A stretch of 51,212 nucleotides of DNA. It comes from an uncultured Eubacteriales bacterium (GTDB taxonomy: Bacteria > Bacillota > Clostridia > Oscillospirales > Oscillospiraceae). The stretch covers positions 1 through 51,212 of the forward strand of contig URDJ01000019.1 in NCBI GenBank assembly GCA_900546615.1. Direction: 5' to 3'. Each line of letters starts with the position of its first letter. Position 1 is the first letter of the stretch. The translations under genes were made by a program, and so were the position numbers. The notes below the pieces were generated by a model that made no database searches, was not told the DNA's origin, and saw nothing but the letters and a program-made list of their open reading frames with translations. Shown one piece after another: positions 1-8,171 of the stretch.

Positions 1-57
1 GGCGCGCTGGGCGCGGCGGAATACGCCAGGCAGAAGGGCATGGCCAAGGGCGCGTGA
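1..57 (+). CDS. C-terminal end of an unidentified protein (partial)
   Basis: An open frame enters from the left edge and ends at the TGA at 55-57, giving 18 residues rich in Gly, Ala and Lys. The GALGAA stretch resembles the C-terminal end of ATPases that activate 2-hydroxyacyl-CoA dehydratases (BadF/BcrA family). That fits the CdhC-like gene downstream, but 18 residues are too few to identify a family. It is co-directional with the next two genes and probably in their operon. Confidence 0.4.
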   Translation, partial: GALGAAEYARQKGMAKGA

Positions 58-96
58 GGCCCGGCCCGAGCCTAAACGAAAGGAATGGTCTGATAA

Positions 97-273
97 ATGA
101 AGAAAGGCTGCATATTCGGCAAGGTCTTTAAGTTCCTCCTTAAGGCCGTCTCGCTCACGTTCGTGCTGCTTTTCACCGTGTATATGCTGAACCTCGATAT
201 GAAGCTGGTGGGCTGGCTGTATACGGTGCTGAACAAGTTCCACGATCGCAAGCCGAGGGATATAGCGTTCTAA
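97..273 (+). CDS. Small single-span membrane protein (58 aa)
   Basis: ATG at 97 follows an AAAGGAA ribosome site. The product has a short basic N-terminus (MKKG), one hydrophobic helix at about residues 10-32, and a charged C-terminal tail (KFHDRKPRD), so it should sit in the cytoplasmic membrane with one span. It ends 4 nt before the next start, so the two are probably co-translated. I recognise no family. A role as partner of the downstream protein is inference from spacing only. Confidence 0.6.
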   Translation: MKKGCIFGKVFKFLLKAVSLTFVLLFTVYMLNLDMKLVGWLYTVLNKFHDRKPRDIAF

Positions 274-277
274 GAGG

Positions 278-1009
278 ATGGAGCTGTATAACAGTACGAT
301 CAGGGAGCTGACGGAGAAGCTCGGCGGGTACAGGACGCAGAGCTGGGGGTACGAGCCTGCGAAGGCGTGGAAGGACCTTGGGCAAAACGAGCTTGTGCTG
401 ACGCGGGACGCGGCGTTCGAGCTGGGCGGCGGGAGCAATCCGGCGTCGAACTGCACCTGCGTTACGACGGACGCTTCGTTGGTACCGGAGGACAGGATAG
501 TGCTGGTCGGCCCCGATCTTGGCTCCATCCGGGCTGATACGCCGTTTGCGAGGATAGTGCTGCTGCACGTGAACGACATCAGCGGCGACGATCAGGAGGC
601 TTTCCGGACGATAAGAGACATGGAGTTTGTGAAGTACCATGTGTACCCGGAGGGCTATATGATGCGCGTGTCGCCTGAGAACCAGCGCGAGCAGGTGCGC
701 GTATCGAAGCAGGCGGTGAAGCGCGGGATAAGCTTCCGTGCGATAGGCAACAGCTTTATAAAGAAGTACAAGGAGAACAGGCTAATAGATCATGTGTGCG
801 TTATATTCGCGACGGGGGACCGGGAGCTGTGCAAGGAGCTTTCGGAAACCGCGAAGCGGGTGGACAAGATAACGCTGACTTTGAATCACATCATGGACGG
901 GCTGGCAACGGACTGCTCGGTCTGCTCCTTCAAACAGGTGTGCGACGAGGTCGAGGGCATGAAAGAGCTGCACTTCAAGAAGGGCGAAGGCCCGATGAAG
1001 TTGGACTAA
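278..1009 (+). CDS. CdhC/acetyl-CoA-synthase-like protein (243 aa)
   Basis: A soluble protein with a C-terminal Cys cluster (CSVCSFKQVC, about residues 208-217) and an NCTC motif near residue 58, suggesting metal or Fe-S binding. The central YPEGYMMRVSP and ISFRAIGNSFIKKYKE segments recall a short family annotated as CO dehydrogenase/acetyl-CoA synthase beta (CdhC-like). It is far shorter than true acetyl-CoA synthase and lacks the usual A-cluster context, so activity on CO or acetyl-CoA should not be assumed. Start ATG 278 lies just after the upstream stop, with GAGG in the gap. It is the last gene of its operon; a strong terminator follows. The family call is from memory of sequence style. 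Confidence 0.5.
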   Translation: MELYNSTIRELTEKLGGYRTQSWGYEPAKAWKDLGQNELVLTRDAAFELGGGSNPASNCTCVTTDASLVPEDRIVLVGPDLGSIRADTPFARIVLLHVNDISGDDQEAFRTIRDMEFVKYHVYPEGYMMRVSPENQREQVRVSKQAVKRGISFRAIGNSFIKKYKENRLIDHVCVIFATGDRELCKELSETAKRVDKITLTLNHIMDGLATDCSVCSFKQVCDEVEGMKELHFKKGEGPMKLD

Positions 1010-1028
1010 AGTATTAAAAGGATAAGAT

Positions 1029-1064
1029 ACCACTCCGGCCTGGACAACCGGAGTGGTGTTTTTC
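1029..1064 (+). terminator. Rho-independent terminator
   Basis: Ten-base-pair stem ACCACTCCGG (1029-1038) with CCGGAGTGGT (1048-1057), followed by GTGTTTTTC. It lies 20 nt after the stop of the CdhC-like gene and closes that operon. Confidence 0.9.
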
Positions 1065-1076
1065 TTTAAAAATTAC

Positions 1077-1105
1077 TTGCAATATTCGGAAGCCCGTGCT
1101 AGAAT
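1077..1105 (+). promoter_or_regulatory. Sigma-A type promoter of the SLH surface protein
   Basis: -35 TTGCAA (1077-1082) and -10 TAGAAT (1100-1105) are separated by exactly 17 bp. The predicted start near 1112 gives a leader of about 90 nt that carries two hairpins. Confidence 0.75.
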
Positions 1106-1116
1106 GAACACGACCA

Positions 1117-1165
1117 AAAGGGGGTGCCCCCTTTCCACGCCACGGCCGGTGATGCCGGCCATGGC
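1117..1165 (+). promoter_or_regulatory. Two tandem hairpins in the 5' leader of the SLH gene
   Basis: The first hairpin is AAAGGGGG/CCCCCTTT (1117-1124 with 1127-1134), perfect with a very tight loop. The second pairs GCCACGGCCGG (1139-1149) with CCGGCCATGGC (about 1155-1165), with one mismatch. No U-tract follows either, so they look like mRNA-stabilising or regulatory structures. The ribosome site AAGGAGG (1189-1195) lies downstream and unpaired. Confidence 0.5.
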
Positions 1166-1203
1166 GCATACGTATTGAGAATTAATTTAAGGAGGAGCAT
1201 GAG

Positions 1204-4200
1204 ATGAAGAAATCAGCACTTGCGCTGATATTGGCAGTCCTAATGGCAGTGGGTCTGCTGACTATCGGCGCAGCCGCGGAGGGCTCAACTCTGCCTACTG
1301 CGGATGAAAATGGCGTAATAACTCTGCAGGAAGACGTTGCACTAAACTCTCGATACATTGCTAATGGTAATGTTATCATTGATTTAAACGGTCACAAGAT
1401 TACAACAGCTGTTGGGTATAGCGATAAAGTCCTTTTGGATGTTAGTTCGGGCGCTAAGCTTACCATTAGAGATTCAGCTGGAGGCGGAGCTGTAATCAGT
1501 GACGAGGAATATGCTGGAGAACAGAATGGAAACTTCGTTAAGTGCGTCCAAGTAAGAGCCGATGGAGAATTCATTCTCGAAGGCGGCACGATAAGGAATA
1601 CTAACCCTGAGTTTAAAGCAACACAAACAATTTCCAACTATGGCACGACTACAATTAAAGGCGGCACCGTTGAAGGTGTCACTTGTATTTTTAGTTTTGC
1701 ACCATCTCTGGGAGACGCAGAAAACTGGAATGGTAAAGTTGCTACTGTCAACATTGTTGGCGGCGAGATAAAGGGAACCCCTTGCAAAGAGACTACTGGT
1801 ACCAATCCAGCATACATAGGCGCGAGCTATGGCGTCACCACCTATGGCCCTGGTGTTAGCGATGATGACAGCGTTGACAATACAAAGTCGATAATTAACA
1901 TTTATGGTGGCACCATTACAGCCGCGCAGGGCATTGGAACCAACGCTTCTGGCGGCAAATGGGCTGGCTACACTCTGAATATGACCGGCGGCACTGTTGA
2001 TGGCACTGATGATGGTACTGGCATGTACCTTCCTGCAATTGGCGTCAACAACATCTCTGGCGGCACCATAACCGGCGCTCAGGGCATCCGTATATGTGCT
2101 GGCGAGCTCAATATTACTGACGGTACTATAATTGGTACGGAAGCTTATGACGATGATACTGATCTTGTAAACGGCGGCAGCGGTGGTACCGCAGGTGCAA
2201 TAGTTGTTGGCAAGGCCGGAGCAAGCGGCTATGTCGGCAGCATTGATGTTAATATTTCTGGCAGCGCTAAAATTAAGAACAGCGCAGACAATGGCGCAGC
2301 GATAGTCGTATCTGATAAGAATATGGCCGCTGACGCGTATAAAAATCTTGGTATTTCTGTTGACATTACTGGCGGCACCATTACCGGTGATGTTCGCAAG
2401 GTGTCCAATCTCAGCGACACTCATACGAGTGACGGCGGCAACACGGCACTGATACTTGATGGCGCTGATGTAACTGGCAATGTCGTCAACAGCACTAAAG
2501 CTGGCGATGTACTTATTGCTAACAGCGAAATTTCCGGTGCAGTCACGAACGAATCAAGTTCGGGCAAGATGGCTGTTATCAGATCTGAGATAACTTCATT
2601 TAGTAGCAATAATGTTACAGTGATTGATAGCACTGTCAACGGTACACCCACAACGAGTGGAAGCGTAAGTGCCACCGTTAACGGCAAGCTCTACGATGAC
2701 CTCCAGGCCGCAATCAATGCTGCCAAGGACGGCGACACGATAACCTTGCTCAAGAGCATCACACTCGAAAACAAGACCTTTGCTATCACTAAGGATATCA
2801 CCATCACCGGCGAGAAGATGACCGTCACGCGCACGGAAGCTGGCGTCGCTTTTGAGATCAAGAATGGTGGAAAACTTACATTTGACAATCTTAAGCTTGA
2901 AATCAACGGCGATCCCGACAGCTGCGGCAAGGAAGGCGACGCTGTCACCAAGGGCATAGACGTCTATGACGGCGAACTCGTTATAACTAATAATTCTAAG
3001 GTCGATTTCAACAACCTCAGAAGCGCCATAGTAATGCAGACGGCTGAAAGCAGGGCCAACATTGTTTCGTCTCGCGTAACTGCCAGCAACGTCTGGGGCA
3101 ACTTCTCCAACGGCGGTGATTGGTACATTAACGGCAGCAGCTTGAACATAGGCGGCAACGAGGACAGCAAGGGCCATGGCCTGAGCGCCACTGAACTCGA
3201 GATTAGGGATTCGTCTGTAAACATCAATTCCTGCGGTCTGCTTGGTCTCACTGCGAAGCGCCTGGATGTTGATGATTCCACGATTACTGTGAACGAGTGC
3301 GGCAAGCAGCTGCCCTACGCGTCTGAGTGGTCCACCGATAAGGAGTCCTACAAGTACCCCGTCGAGATAAAGAACGGCGGCAGCGTCACTATTGACAAGG
3401 ATTCTACGATTACCCTGATGAACAATCCGGCCAGCAACGTGCTCTACCTCGTCAACAGCACGCTTACAGCCGACGGCACATTGAATGCGAGCATCCGCAC
3501 CAACAGCGGCAGCGAGTTCTACATAGTCTCCATCGAAGGCTCCAACCCGATGGTTGTTGCCAGCGGCGATACCGTCAAGCTGCCCACCGTCTCCAAGCCG
3601 GGCTACATCTTCTTGGGCTGGAAGTGCTCTGACGGACACACGTATCAGCCGGACGATGTCATCAAGGTCGAAAAGAACATGACCTTCACCGCTATCTGGG
3701 CCAACATGCCCGACATCACTCCGGGCACGCCGGGCGGCGATGACGACGACGAGCCGGTCGTGACCTTCCCGTTCAACGACGTCTCCGTGCTCGACTGGTT
3801 CTACGACGCGGTGTACTACGTCTGGGAGAACGAACTGATGAACGGCACGGATGTGAACCAGTTCAGCCCGAACAGCCCGCTGACCCGCGCTATGGTCTGG
3901 GCGGTGCTGGCCCGCGTTGACGGCGAGACCATCTCCGGCGACAGCTGGATGACCGAGGCTCAGGCATGGGCGGTCGAGAGCGGCGTGTCCGACGGCACTG
4001 ACCCGACGGGCTATGTCACCCGCGAGCAGCTCGTGACGATGCTCTACCGCTTCGCCGGTGAGCCTGCGGGCGCGGCCGACATCAGCGGATATCCCGATGC
4101 GGCCTCCATCAGCGACTGGGCGGCTGACGCCATGGCGTGGGCTGTCAAGGTCGGCCTCATCGAGGGCGACGACGTCGGCGCTCTGAACCCGACGGCGAAC

Positions 4201-4251
4201 TCCACCCGCGCGCACGCGGCCACCTTCTTCATGCGCTTCTGCGAGCTGTAA
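1204..4251 (+). CDS. SLH-domain surface protein with beta-helix repeats (1015 aa)
   Basis: An exported protein with a signal peptide (Lys-Lys then a hydrophobic core ending in GAAAE, residues 1-26). A long region of GGTI/GGTV-type repeats (about 60-520) and further beta-rich sequence look like a right-handed parallel beta-helix. An InlB/Listeria-Bacteroides-type repeat follows (about 782-835, with GYIFLGWKCSDG), then an acidic linker (GGDDDDEP) and three SLH motifs (about 857-1015). SLH domains bind pyruvylated wall polysaccharide, so the protein is probably held non-covalently on the cell surface, with the beta-helix as adhesin or glycan-binding stalk. ATG 1204 follows AAGGAGG and is monocistronic between its own promoter and terminator. 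The first half is visibly more AT-rich than the last third. Confidence 0.9.
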   Translation: MKKSALALILAVLMAVGLLTIGAAAEGSTLPTADENGVITLQEDVALNSRYIANGNVIIDLNGHKITTAVGYSDKVLLDVSSGAKLTIRDSAGGGAVISDEEYAGEQNGNFVKCVQVRADGEFILEGGTIRNTNPEFKATQTISNYGTTTIKGGTVEGVTCIFSFAPSLGDAENWNGKVATVNIVGGEIKGTPCKETTGTNPAYIGASYGVTTYGPGVSDDDSVDNTKSIINIYGGTITAAQGIGTNASGGKWAGYTLNMTGGTVDGTDDGTGMYLPAIGVNNISGGTITGAQGIRICAGELNITDGTIIGTEAYDDDTDLVNGGSGGTAGAIVVGKAGASGYVGSIDVNISGSAKIKNSADNGAAIVVSDKNMAADAYKNLGISVDITGGTITGDVRKVSNLSDTHTSDGGNTALILDGADVTGNVVNSTKAGDVLIANSEISGAVTNESSSGKMAVIRSEITSFSSNNVTVIDSTVNGTPTTSGSVSATVNGKLYDDLQAAINAAKDGDTITLLKSITLENKTFAITKDITITGEKMTVTRTEAGVAFEIKNGGKLTFDNLKLEINGDPDSCGKEGDAVTKGIDVYDGELVITNNSKVDFNNLRSAIVMQTAESRANIVSSRVTASNVWGNFSNGGDWYINGSSLNIGGNEDSKGHGLSATELEIRDSSVNINSCGLLGLTAKRLDVDDSTITVNECGKQLPYASEWSTDKESYKYPVEIKNGGSVTIDKDSTITLMNNPASNVLYLVNSTLTADGTLNASIRTNSGSEFYIVSIEGSNPMVVASGDTVKLPTVSKPGYIFLGWKCSDGHTYQPDDVIKVEKNMTFTAIWANMPDITPGTPGGDDDDEPVVTFPFNDVSVLDWFYDAVYYVWENELMNGTDVNQFSPNSPLTRAMVWAVLARVDGETISGDSWMTEAQAWAVESGVSDGTDPTGYVTREQLVTMLYRFAGEPAGAADISGYPDAASISDWAADAMAWAVKVGLIEGDDVGALNPTANSTRAHAATFFMRFCEL

Positions 4252-4271
4252 GAAGTAAAGCACAACATGAA

Positions 4272-4304
4272 AAGACCGGGGGACAACCCCCGGTCTTATT
4301 TTAT
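4272..4304. terminator. Bidirectional terminator between convergent genes
   Basis: Perfect 11-bp stem AAGACCGGGGG (4272-4282) with CCCCCGGTCTT (4287-4297), loop ACAA. It is followed by ATTTTAT on the plus strand and preceded by an A-rich run, so it can serve both the SLH gene and the leftward gene whose stop is at 4301-4303. Confidence 0.9.
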
Positions 4305-4969
4305 CTTTCCCTGTAATCCTCCATCATCCTTGAGAACAGCTCCTTCGTGGTCGGCGGCGTGTAGCTTATGGCGTTTGCCCCGGCCTTCACCGTTTCGGTT
4401 ATGGACTCCGCCGTGGGGCCGCCCGTCGCTATTATGGGCACGTCCGGGAACCTCTCGCGTATCTTACGCACGACCTCCGGCGTCCGCGCCGCGGCGGAGA
4501 CGTTCAGTATCGAAGCGCCCGCCGCCAGCCGCGCCTCTATGTCCGTGTGCTCGCTCAGTACCGTGACCACCAGCGGTATGTCGATGTAGTTGCTTATCCG
4601 CTCGATATCGAGGTTGCCCATCGGCGCGTTGACGACCACCGCCATTGCGCCCTGCGCCTCCGCGTCCCACGCCAGCTGGGTAGTCCGTATCCCCTGTGTC
4701 GTGCCGCCGCCCACGCCGCAGAACACCGGCAGCGACGAGTAGCGCAGTATCGCGTCCGATATCGTCGGCTGCGGCGTGAACGGGTACACCGCCAGCACCG
4801 CGTCTGCCGAGCAGTTGCGGATGATCGCAATGTCCGTCGTGAACACCAGCGTCTTTATCCGCTTGCCGTTTATCACGATGCCGCTGCACGCGCGCGCCTC
4901 GTTCGGCACCTCCAGTATGTGGTGCCTCAGCTTACTGCTGATGTGCGGGATGGTTTTTTTCTGTTCCAT
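4301..4969 (-). CDS. TIM-barrel (HisA/ThiE-like fold) protein next to the NAD salvage operon
   Basis: A soluble 222-aa alpha/beta protein. Its C-terminal VPIIATGGPTAESITETVKA is a phosphate-binding loop of the kind seen in TIM barrels that bind phosphoribosyl or nucleotide phosphates. GVGGGTTQG near the middle is a second glycine-rich loop. The frame is open further upstream, but ATG 4969 has an ideal AAGGAGG eight to nine bases before it, so I take that as the start. It diverges from pncB across a 166-bp gap. Relatives are often annotated only as hydrolase or beta/alpha-barrel protein. A role in nicotinate or nucleotide metabolism is inferred from position. Confidence 0.7.
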   Translation of the reverse strand: MEQKKTIPHISSKLRHHILEVPNEARACSGIVINGKRIKTLVFTTDIAIIRNCSADAVLAVYPFTPQPTISDAILRYSSLPVFCGVGGGTTQGIRTTQLAWDAEAQGAMAVVVNAPMGNLDIERISNYIDIPLVVTVLSEHTDIEARLAAGASILNVSAAARTPEVVRKIRERFPDVPIIATGGPTAESITETVKAGANAISYTPPTTKELFSRMMEDYRER

Positions 4970-5072
4970 CTCGTCTCCTCCTTGGGTCTTTGTATGTCTG
5001 AAAAAATAGTAGCATATTTTTATTAACAAATCTTGTACATTCAAGATAAAAATATAACTTGTGCGCGAATGA

Positions 5073-5120
5073 TTGAAATCGGGCGCGGACTGGTATATCA
5101 TTAGAGGTGTAAAGACACCT
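5073..5120 (+). promoter_or_regulatory. pncB-niaR promoter with NiaR-type operator
   Basis: -35 TTGAAA (5073-5078), 17-bp spacer, -10 TATCAT (5096-5101). The inverted repeat AGGTGTAAAGACACCT (5105-5120) covers the expected transcription start. Its GGTGT-N4-ACACC core matches what is known of NiaR (YrxA) boxes and the larger palindrome at 10642-10675. Since niaR is the second gene of this operon, this implies autorepression when niacin is plentiful. Confidence 0.8.
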
Positions 5121-5135
5121 TTTGGGGGTAATGTA

Positions 5136-6584
5136 ATGGAGAAATACGGCGGCCTCAACTATACGATGCTCTGCGATTTTTACGAGCTGACCATGGGCAA
5201 CGGCTATTTTGAATCGGGGCTGGGCGACAAGATAACATATTTCGACCTGTTCTACCGCACCGTGCCGGACGGCGGAGGCTTCGCCATAGCCGCGGGGCTT
5301 GAGCAGGCCGTGGACTATATCAAAAACCTGCATTTTTCGCAGGAGGATATAGCATATCTCCGAGGCCGGGGCATGTTCTCGGAGGCGTTTCTGGACTACC
5401 TGAAGGATTTCAAGTTCACGGGCGATGTCTGGGCCATGCCCGAGGGCACGCCGGTGTTCCCGCGCGAGCCGATAATGGTCATCCGCGCCCCGGCGATACA
5501 GGCTCAGCTGCTCGAGACCTTTCTGCTGCTGACGATAAACCACCAGAGCCTCATCGCGACCAAGGCCAACCGCATAGTCCGCGCAGCGGACGGGCGCGTG
5601 GTGCTCGAGTTCGGCTCGAGGCGCGCGCAAGGGCCGGACGCGGCGATACTCGGCGCGAGGGCGGCCTATATCGGCGGCTGCGCGGGCACGGCATGCGTGC
5701 TCTCCGACCAGATATACGGCGTCACGGCGGGCGGCACCATGGCCCACGCCTGGGTGCAGATGTTCCCCACGCAGCTCGATGCGTTCCGGGCCTATTGCCG
5801 GGCCTATCCTCAGAACGCCGTCCTGCTGGTCGATACCTACGACACGCTCCGCAGCGGCGTGCCCGACGCCATCCGGGCCTTCAACGAGGTGCTCAAACCC
5901 ATGGGCATCACGAAATGCGGCATCCGGCTCGACTCGGGCGACATGGCCTATCTCACAAAGCGCGCGCGCGAGATGCTCGACGACGCGGGCTGGACGGAGT
6001 GCAGGATCACCTGCTCGAACTCGCTGGACGAGCATCTCATCAAGGGACTGCTGTATCAGGGCGCGTGCATAGACTCCTTCGGCGTGGGCGAGAGGCTCAT
6101 TACGAGCCGTTCCTCGCCGGTGTTCGACGGGGTATACAAGCTCGCGGCGGTGGAGGAGCCGGACGGGACGATCGTGCCGAGGATAAAAATAAGCGAGAAC
6201 GTGGGGAAGATCACGAACCCGCATTTCAAGAAGGTGTATCGCTTCTACGGCCGCGACACCGGCATGGCCGAGGCGGACTACATCTGCGTGTATAACGAGA
6301 CGGTGGACGACACGCGCGACCTCGTCATCCGCGACCCGGAGGCGACCTGGAAGCAGAAGACGATGACGAACTACAAGGCGCGCGAGCTGCTGGTGCCCAT
6401 TTTCAAGGGCGGCGAGCTGGTGTACGAGCTGCCGACGCTGCCGGAGATACAGGAGTATTGCCGCCGCGAGGTCGCGACGCTCTGGCCGGAGGTCAAGCGG
6501 TTCGACTATCCGCACAACTATTACGTGGACCTGTCCGATGAGCTGCTGGCCATCAAGACGGGCCTGCTGAACGCGAGAAGATGA
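5136..6584 (+). CDS. pncB: Nicotinate phosphoribosyltransferase
   Basis: Converts nicotinic acid plus PRPP to nicotinate mononucleotide, the first step of niacin salvage to NAD, in the cytosol. The protein (482 aa) has the family's usual length and hallmarks: the N-terminal YTMLCDFYELTMGNGYF, the EFGSRRAQGPDAA loop (about residue 151), the GTMAHAW active-site segment and the GIRLDSGDMAYL phosphate-binding strand. A longer frame opens at 5073, but the promoter and operator lie inside that extension; ATG 5136, preceded by GGGGG, is the logical start. Its stop overlaps the niaR start by 4 nt (ATGA), which couples enzyme and regulator. Confidence 0.95.
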   Translation: MEKYGGLNYTMLCDFYELTMGNGYFESGLGDKITYFDLFYRTVPDGGGFAIAAGLEQAVDYIKNLHFSQEDIAYLRGRGMFSEAFLDYLKDFKFTGDVWAMPEGTPVFPREPIMVIRAPAIQAQLLETFLLLTINHQSLIATKANRIVRAADGRVVLEFGSRRAQGPDAAILGARAAYIGGCAGTACVLSDQIYGVTAGGTMAHAWVQMFPTQLDAFRAYCRAYPQNAVLLVDTYDTLRSGVPDAIRAFNEVLKPMGITKCGIRLDSGDMAYLTKRAREMLDDAGWTECRITCSNSLDEHLIKGLLYQGACIDSFGVGERLITSRSSPVFDGVYKLAAVEEPDGTIVPRIKISENVGKITNPHFKKVYRFYGRDTGMAEADYICVYNETVDDTRDLVIRDPEATWKQKTMTNYKARELLVPIFKGGELVYELPTLPEIQEYCRREVATLWPEVKRFDYPHNYYVDLSDELLAIKTGLLNARR

Positions 6585-7096
6585 ACGACGGAGCGGGAAG
6601 AAGGGAAAAGATAGCGGCGCTGCTGGCGGGAGCGGGGACACCGGTCTCGGCGGCGAGCCTTGCCGCGCGGCTGGGCGTGAGCCGGCAGGTGATAGTGGGG
6701 GACATAGCGCTCCTGCGGGCCTCGGGCGCGGAGATCACGGCGACGCCGCGGGGCTATATCACGGAGCGCGGCCGCGGCGGCCTGCGCCGCACGGTGGCGT
6801 GCATCCACAACACGCTCCCCGACATGGAGCGGGAGCTGAACATCATGGTGGATAACGGCTGCACGGTGCTGGATGTGGTGATAGAGCACGCGGTGTACGG
6901 CCAGCTGACGGGCGAGCTGCGGCTCTCGAGCCGGCACGACGTGCGGCAGTTCATCGAGCGGACGAGAAGTGAACAGGCCTCCCCGCTCTCAGCCCTGACA
7001 GGCGGCATCCACCTGCACACACTGCTCTGCCCGAGCGACGAAGCCTACGAGCGCACGGTAAAGGAGCTGGCCGCCGCAGGTATACTCTTTGAATAA
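6581..7096 (+). CDS. niaR: NiaR-type transcriptional repressor of niacin uptake and salvage
   Basis: 171 aa. The N-terminal winged helix (HTH_11; VSAASLAARLGVSRQVIVGD, about 20-39) binds DNA. The C-terminal 3H domain carries the conserved histidines (VIEHAVYG, SRHDV, GGIHLHT) that coordinate the metal and niacin corepressor. NiaR proteins repress niacin transport and salvage genes when niacin is abundant. Two NiaR-like palindromes occur in this window: at the promoter of this operon and upstream of the EIIC-like transporter at 9546-10628. The start overlaps the pncB stop. A terminator follows directly. Confidence 0.92.
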   Translation: MNDGAGRREKIAALLAGAGTPVSAASLAARLGVSRQVIVGDIALLRASGAEITATPRGYITERGRGGLRRTVACIHNTLPDMERELNIMVDNGCTVLDVVIEHAVYGQLTGELRLSSRHDVRQFIERTRSEQASPLSALTGGIHLHTLLCPSDEAYERTVKELAAAGILFE

Positions 7097-7099
7097 GCC

Positions 7100-7133
7100 G
7101 CCGCCTCCCCAATGAAACGGGGAGGCGGCTTTG
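7100..7133 (+). terminator. Rho-independent terminator of pncB-niaR
   Basis: Perfect 11-bp GC-rich stem GCCGCCTCCCC (7100-7110) with GGGGAGGCGGC (7119-7129), then a short TTT run, immediately after the niaR stop. Confidence 0.8.
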
Positions 7134-7160
7134 CACACACAGAGCGCTCATGTGCGCGTT

Positions 7161-7400
7161 TTATTTCAGCAGTTCGTCGTAGCCGACGCCGAGGACTTCG
7201 CGGATGGCGCGCAGCTGCGAGACGCGAATATGCTGGTCGCCGCGCTCGATCTTGACTAGCGCCTCGCGAGTCATATCCGCCCCGAGCAGCTGCACCCCGC
7301 GCACAAGCTCGGTCGGCTTCATGCCGCGTTCCAGCCTCAGCTCACGGATATTTCTGCCGATGCAGCCGTTTTCCTGCTTTATCTTCTGCCCGGACACCAT
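7161..7400 (-). CDS. Small XRE/Cro-type HTH regulator (79 aa)
   Basis: A single helix-turn-helix domain fills the protein: IGRNIRELRLERGMKPTEL (about 14-32), a recognition-helix region around MTREALVKIERGDQ, and a closing helix. ATG 7400 follows GGGAGG. It is transcribed away from the 41-aa gene at 7518, and a 7-bp dyad lies just upstream, so autoregulation and control of the divergent small gene are plausible but unproven. No toxin partner is recognisable. Confidence 0.8.
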   Translation of the reverse strand: MVSGQKIKQENGCIGRNIRELRLERGMKPTELVRGVQLLGADMTREALVKIERGDQHIRVSQLRAIREVLGVGYDELLK

Positions 7401-7412
7401 ATACCTCCCGAA

Positions 7413-7432
7413 TCGGACCAGTTTCGGTCCGA
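7413..7432. promoter_or_regulatory. Inverted repeat upstream of the HTH gene, candidate operator
   Basis: TCGGACC (7413-7419) and GGTCCGA (7426-7432) form a perfect 7-bp dyad with a 6-bp spacer, directly upstream of the HTH ribosome site. The size and place suit a Cro-type dimer. Confidence 0.5.
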
Positions 7433-7517
7433 ATTTTCTTTATTTTACGGAGGATATATGTTATTATGGGACTGATATGAGTCCGGCAAATAATACCATA
7501 TAATTTGGAGGTCTGAA

Positions 7518-7643
7518 ATGGCTCGGTTTGAAAAGATGTATTTTAAGCTGTTCAATGCTGTGACCACAGCGCTGAGGCTGCTTGAGAAAAATGAAGCCGC
7601 TGCTGCTATTGAGGTTTTGAAACACACTCAGCTGTATTTATAA
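7518..7643 (+). CDS. Small conserved-type protein of 41 aa
   Basis: ATG 7518 follows a clean GGAGG (7507-7511). The product is one amphipathic helical unit with FKLFNAVTTALRLLEKNE and EVLKHTQLYL. It resembles the many short Firmicutes proteins built around a helix with alternating Leu and charged residues; no function is known. It lies between the small HTH gene and the MerR gene and has a TAA stop. Confidence rests on ribosome site and composition. Confidence 0.6.
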   Translation: MARFEKMYFKLFNAVTTALRLLEKNEAAAAIEVLKHTQLYL

Positions 7644-7696
7644 TTATATACCCTTCTTTTCGGAGATGCAAAGGTGATTTTGAACAAAATTCACAT

Positions 7697-8137
7697 TCAA
7701 AGCTCATGCGCGCGCAGATAAGCAGCACGTATCTCCTCCGGCATTTCCTCAGGCTGCATGCTGCCGAGCCGTTCCTCGCCGCCGTCCTTTACCGCCTCGC
7801 CGTAGTACCAGCACTTGAAGCTCAGCATGTCCAGCACGCGGCCCAGCCGCTCCAGCTCCGCCTCCACAACCCGTTTCTGCGCCTCGAACAGCTCCAGCCG
7901 CTGCGGATAGGTCGAGCTGCCTTCGGCGCACCAGTCCATGAAGCGGCGGATATCCTTTATCTCCATGCCCGAACGCTTCAGACACTCTATCACCCTGAGC
8001 GCCTCCAGCTCGCGCTCCGTGAAGCGCCGTATGCCCGAGCTGCGCTCCAGCCCCGGGAACAGGCCCTCCTTGTCGTAATACCTCAGTGTCGATACCGGCA
8101 GCCCGAACAGCTCCGAGACCTCGCCTATCGTGTACAT
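7697..8137 (-). CDS. MerR-family transcriptional regulator
   Basis: 146 aa. N-terminal MerR winged helix (YTIGEVSELFGLPVSTLRYY at residues 2-21, then the wing with SSGIRRFTERELE) followed by a long dimerisation helix (about 80-110) and a short effector region (SFKCWYYGEAVKDG). MerR proteins activate promoters with an over-long 19-bp spacer by twisting the DNA. Such a promoter lies between this gene and the divergent hydrolase. The inducer is unknown; the single Cys in the effector part does not point to a metal sensor. Confidence 0.9.
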   Translation of the reverse strand: MYTIGEVSELFGLPVSTLRYYDKEGLFPGLERSSGIRRFTERELEALRVIECLKRSGMEIKDIRRFMDWCAEGSSTYPQRLELFEAQKRVVEAELERLGRVLDMLSFKCWYYGEAVKDGGEERLGSMQPEEMPEEIRAAYLRAHEL

Positions 8138-8171
8138 ATGCCCACCGCCCCAATTTTTTTATAAAACAGGC

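Noticed and set aside
2596..4263. Long minus-strand open frame of 555 codons opposite the first SLH gene
   Set aside because: It is the mirror of a high-GC gene with clear signal peptide and SLH domains; composition is random-like and no ribosome site or domain is seen.
4932..6641. 569-codon minus-strand frame opposite pncB
   Set aside because: Arg/His-rich mirror of the strongly identified pncB; starts within niaR and has no motifs.
7452..7475. Tiny leader peptide (ATG-TTA-TTA-TGG-GAC-TGA) after GGAGG upstream of the 41-aa gene
   Set aside because: Only five codons with no repeated regulatory codon and no attenuator hairpin; likely chance in an AT-rich gap.
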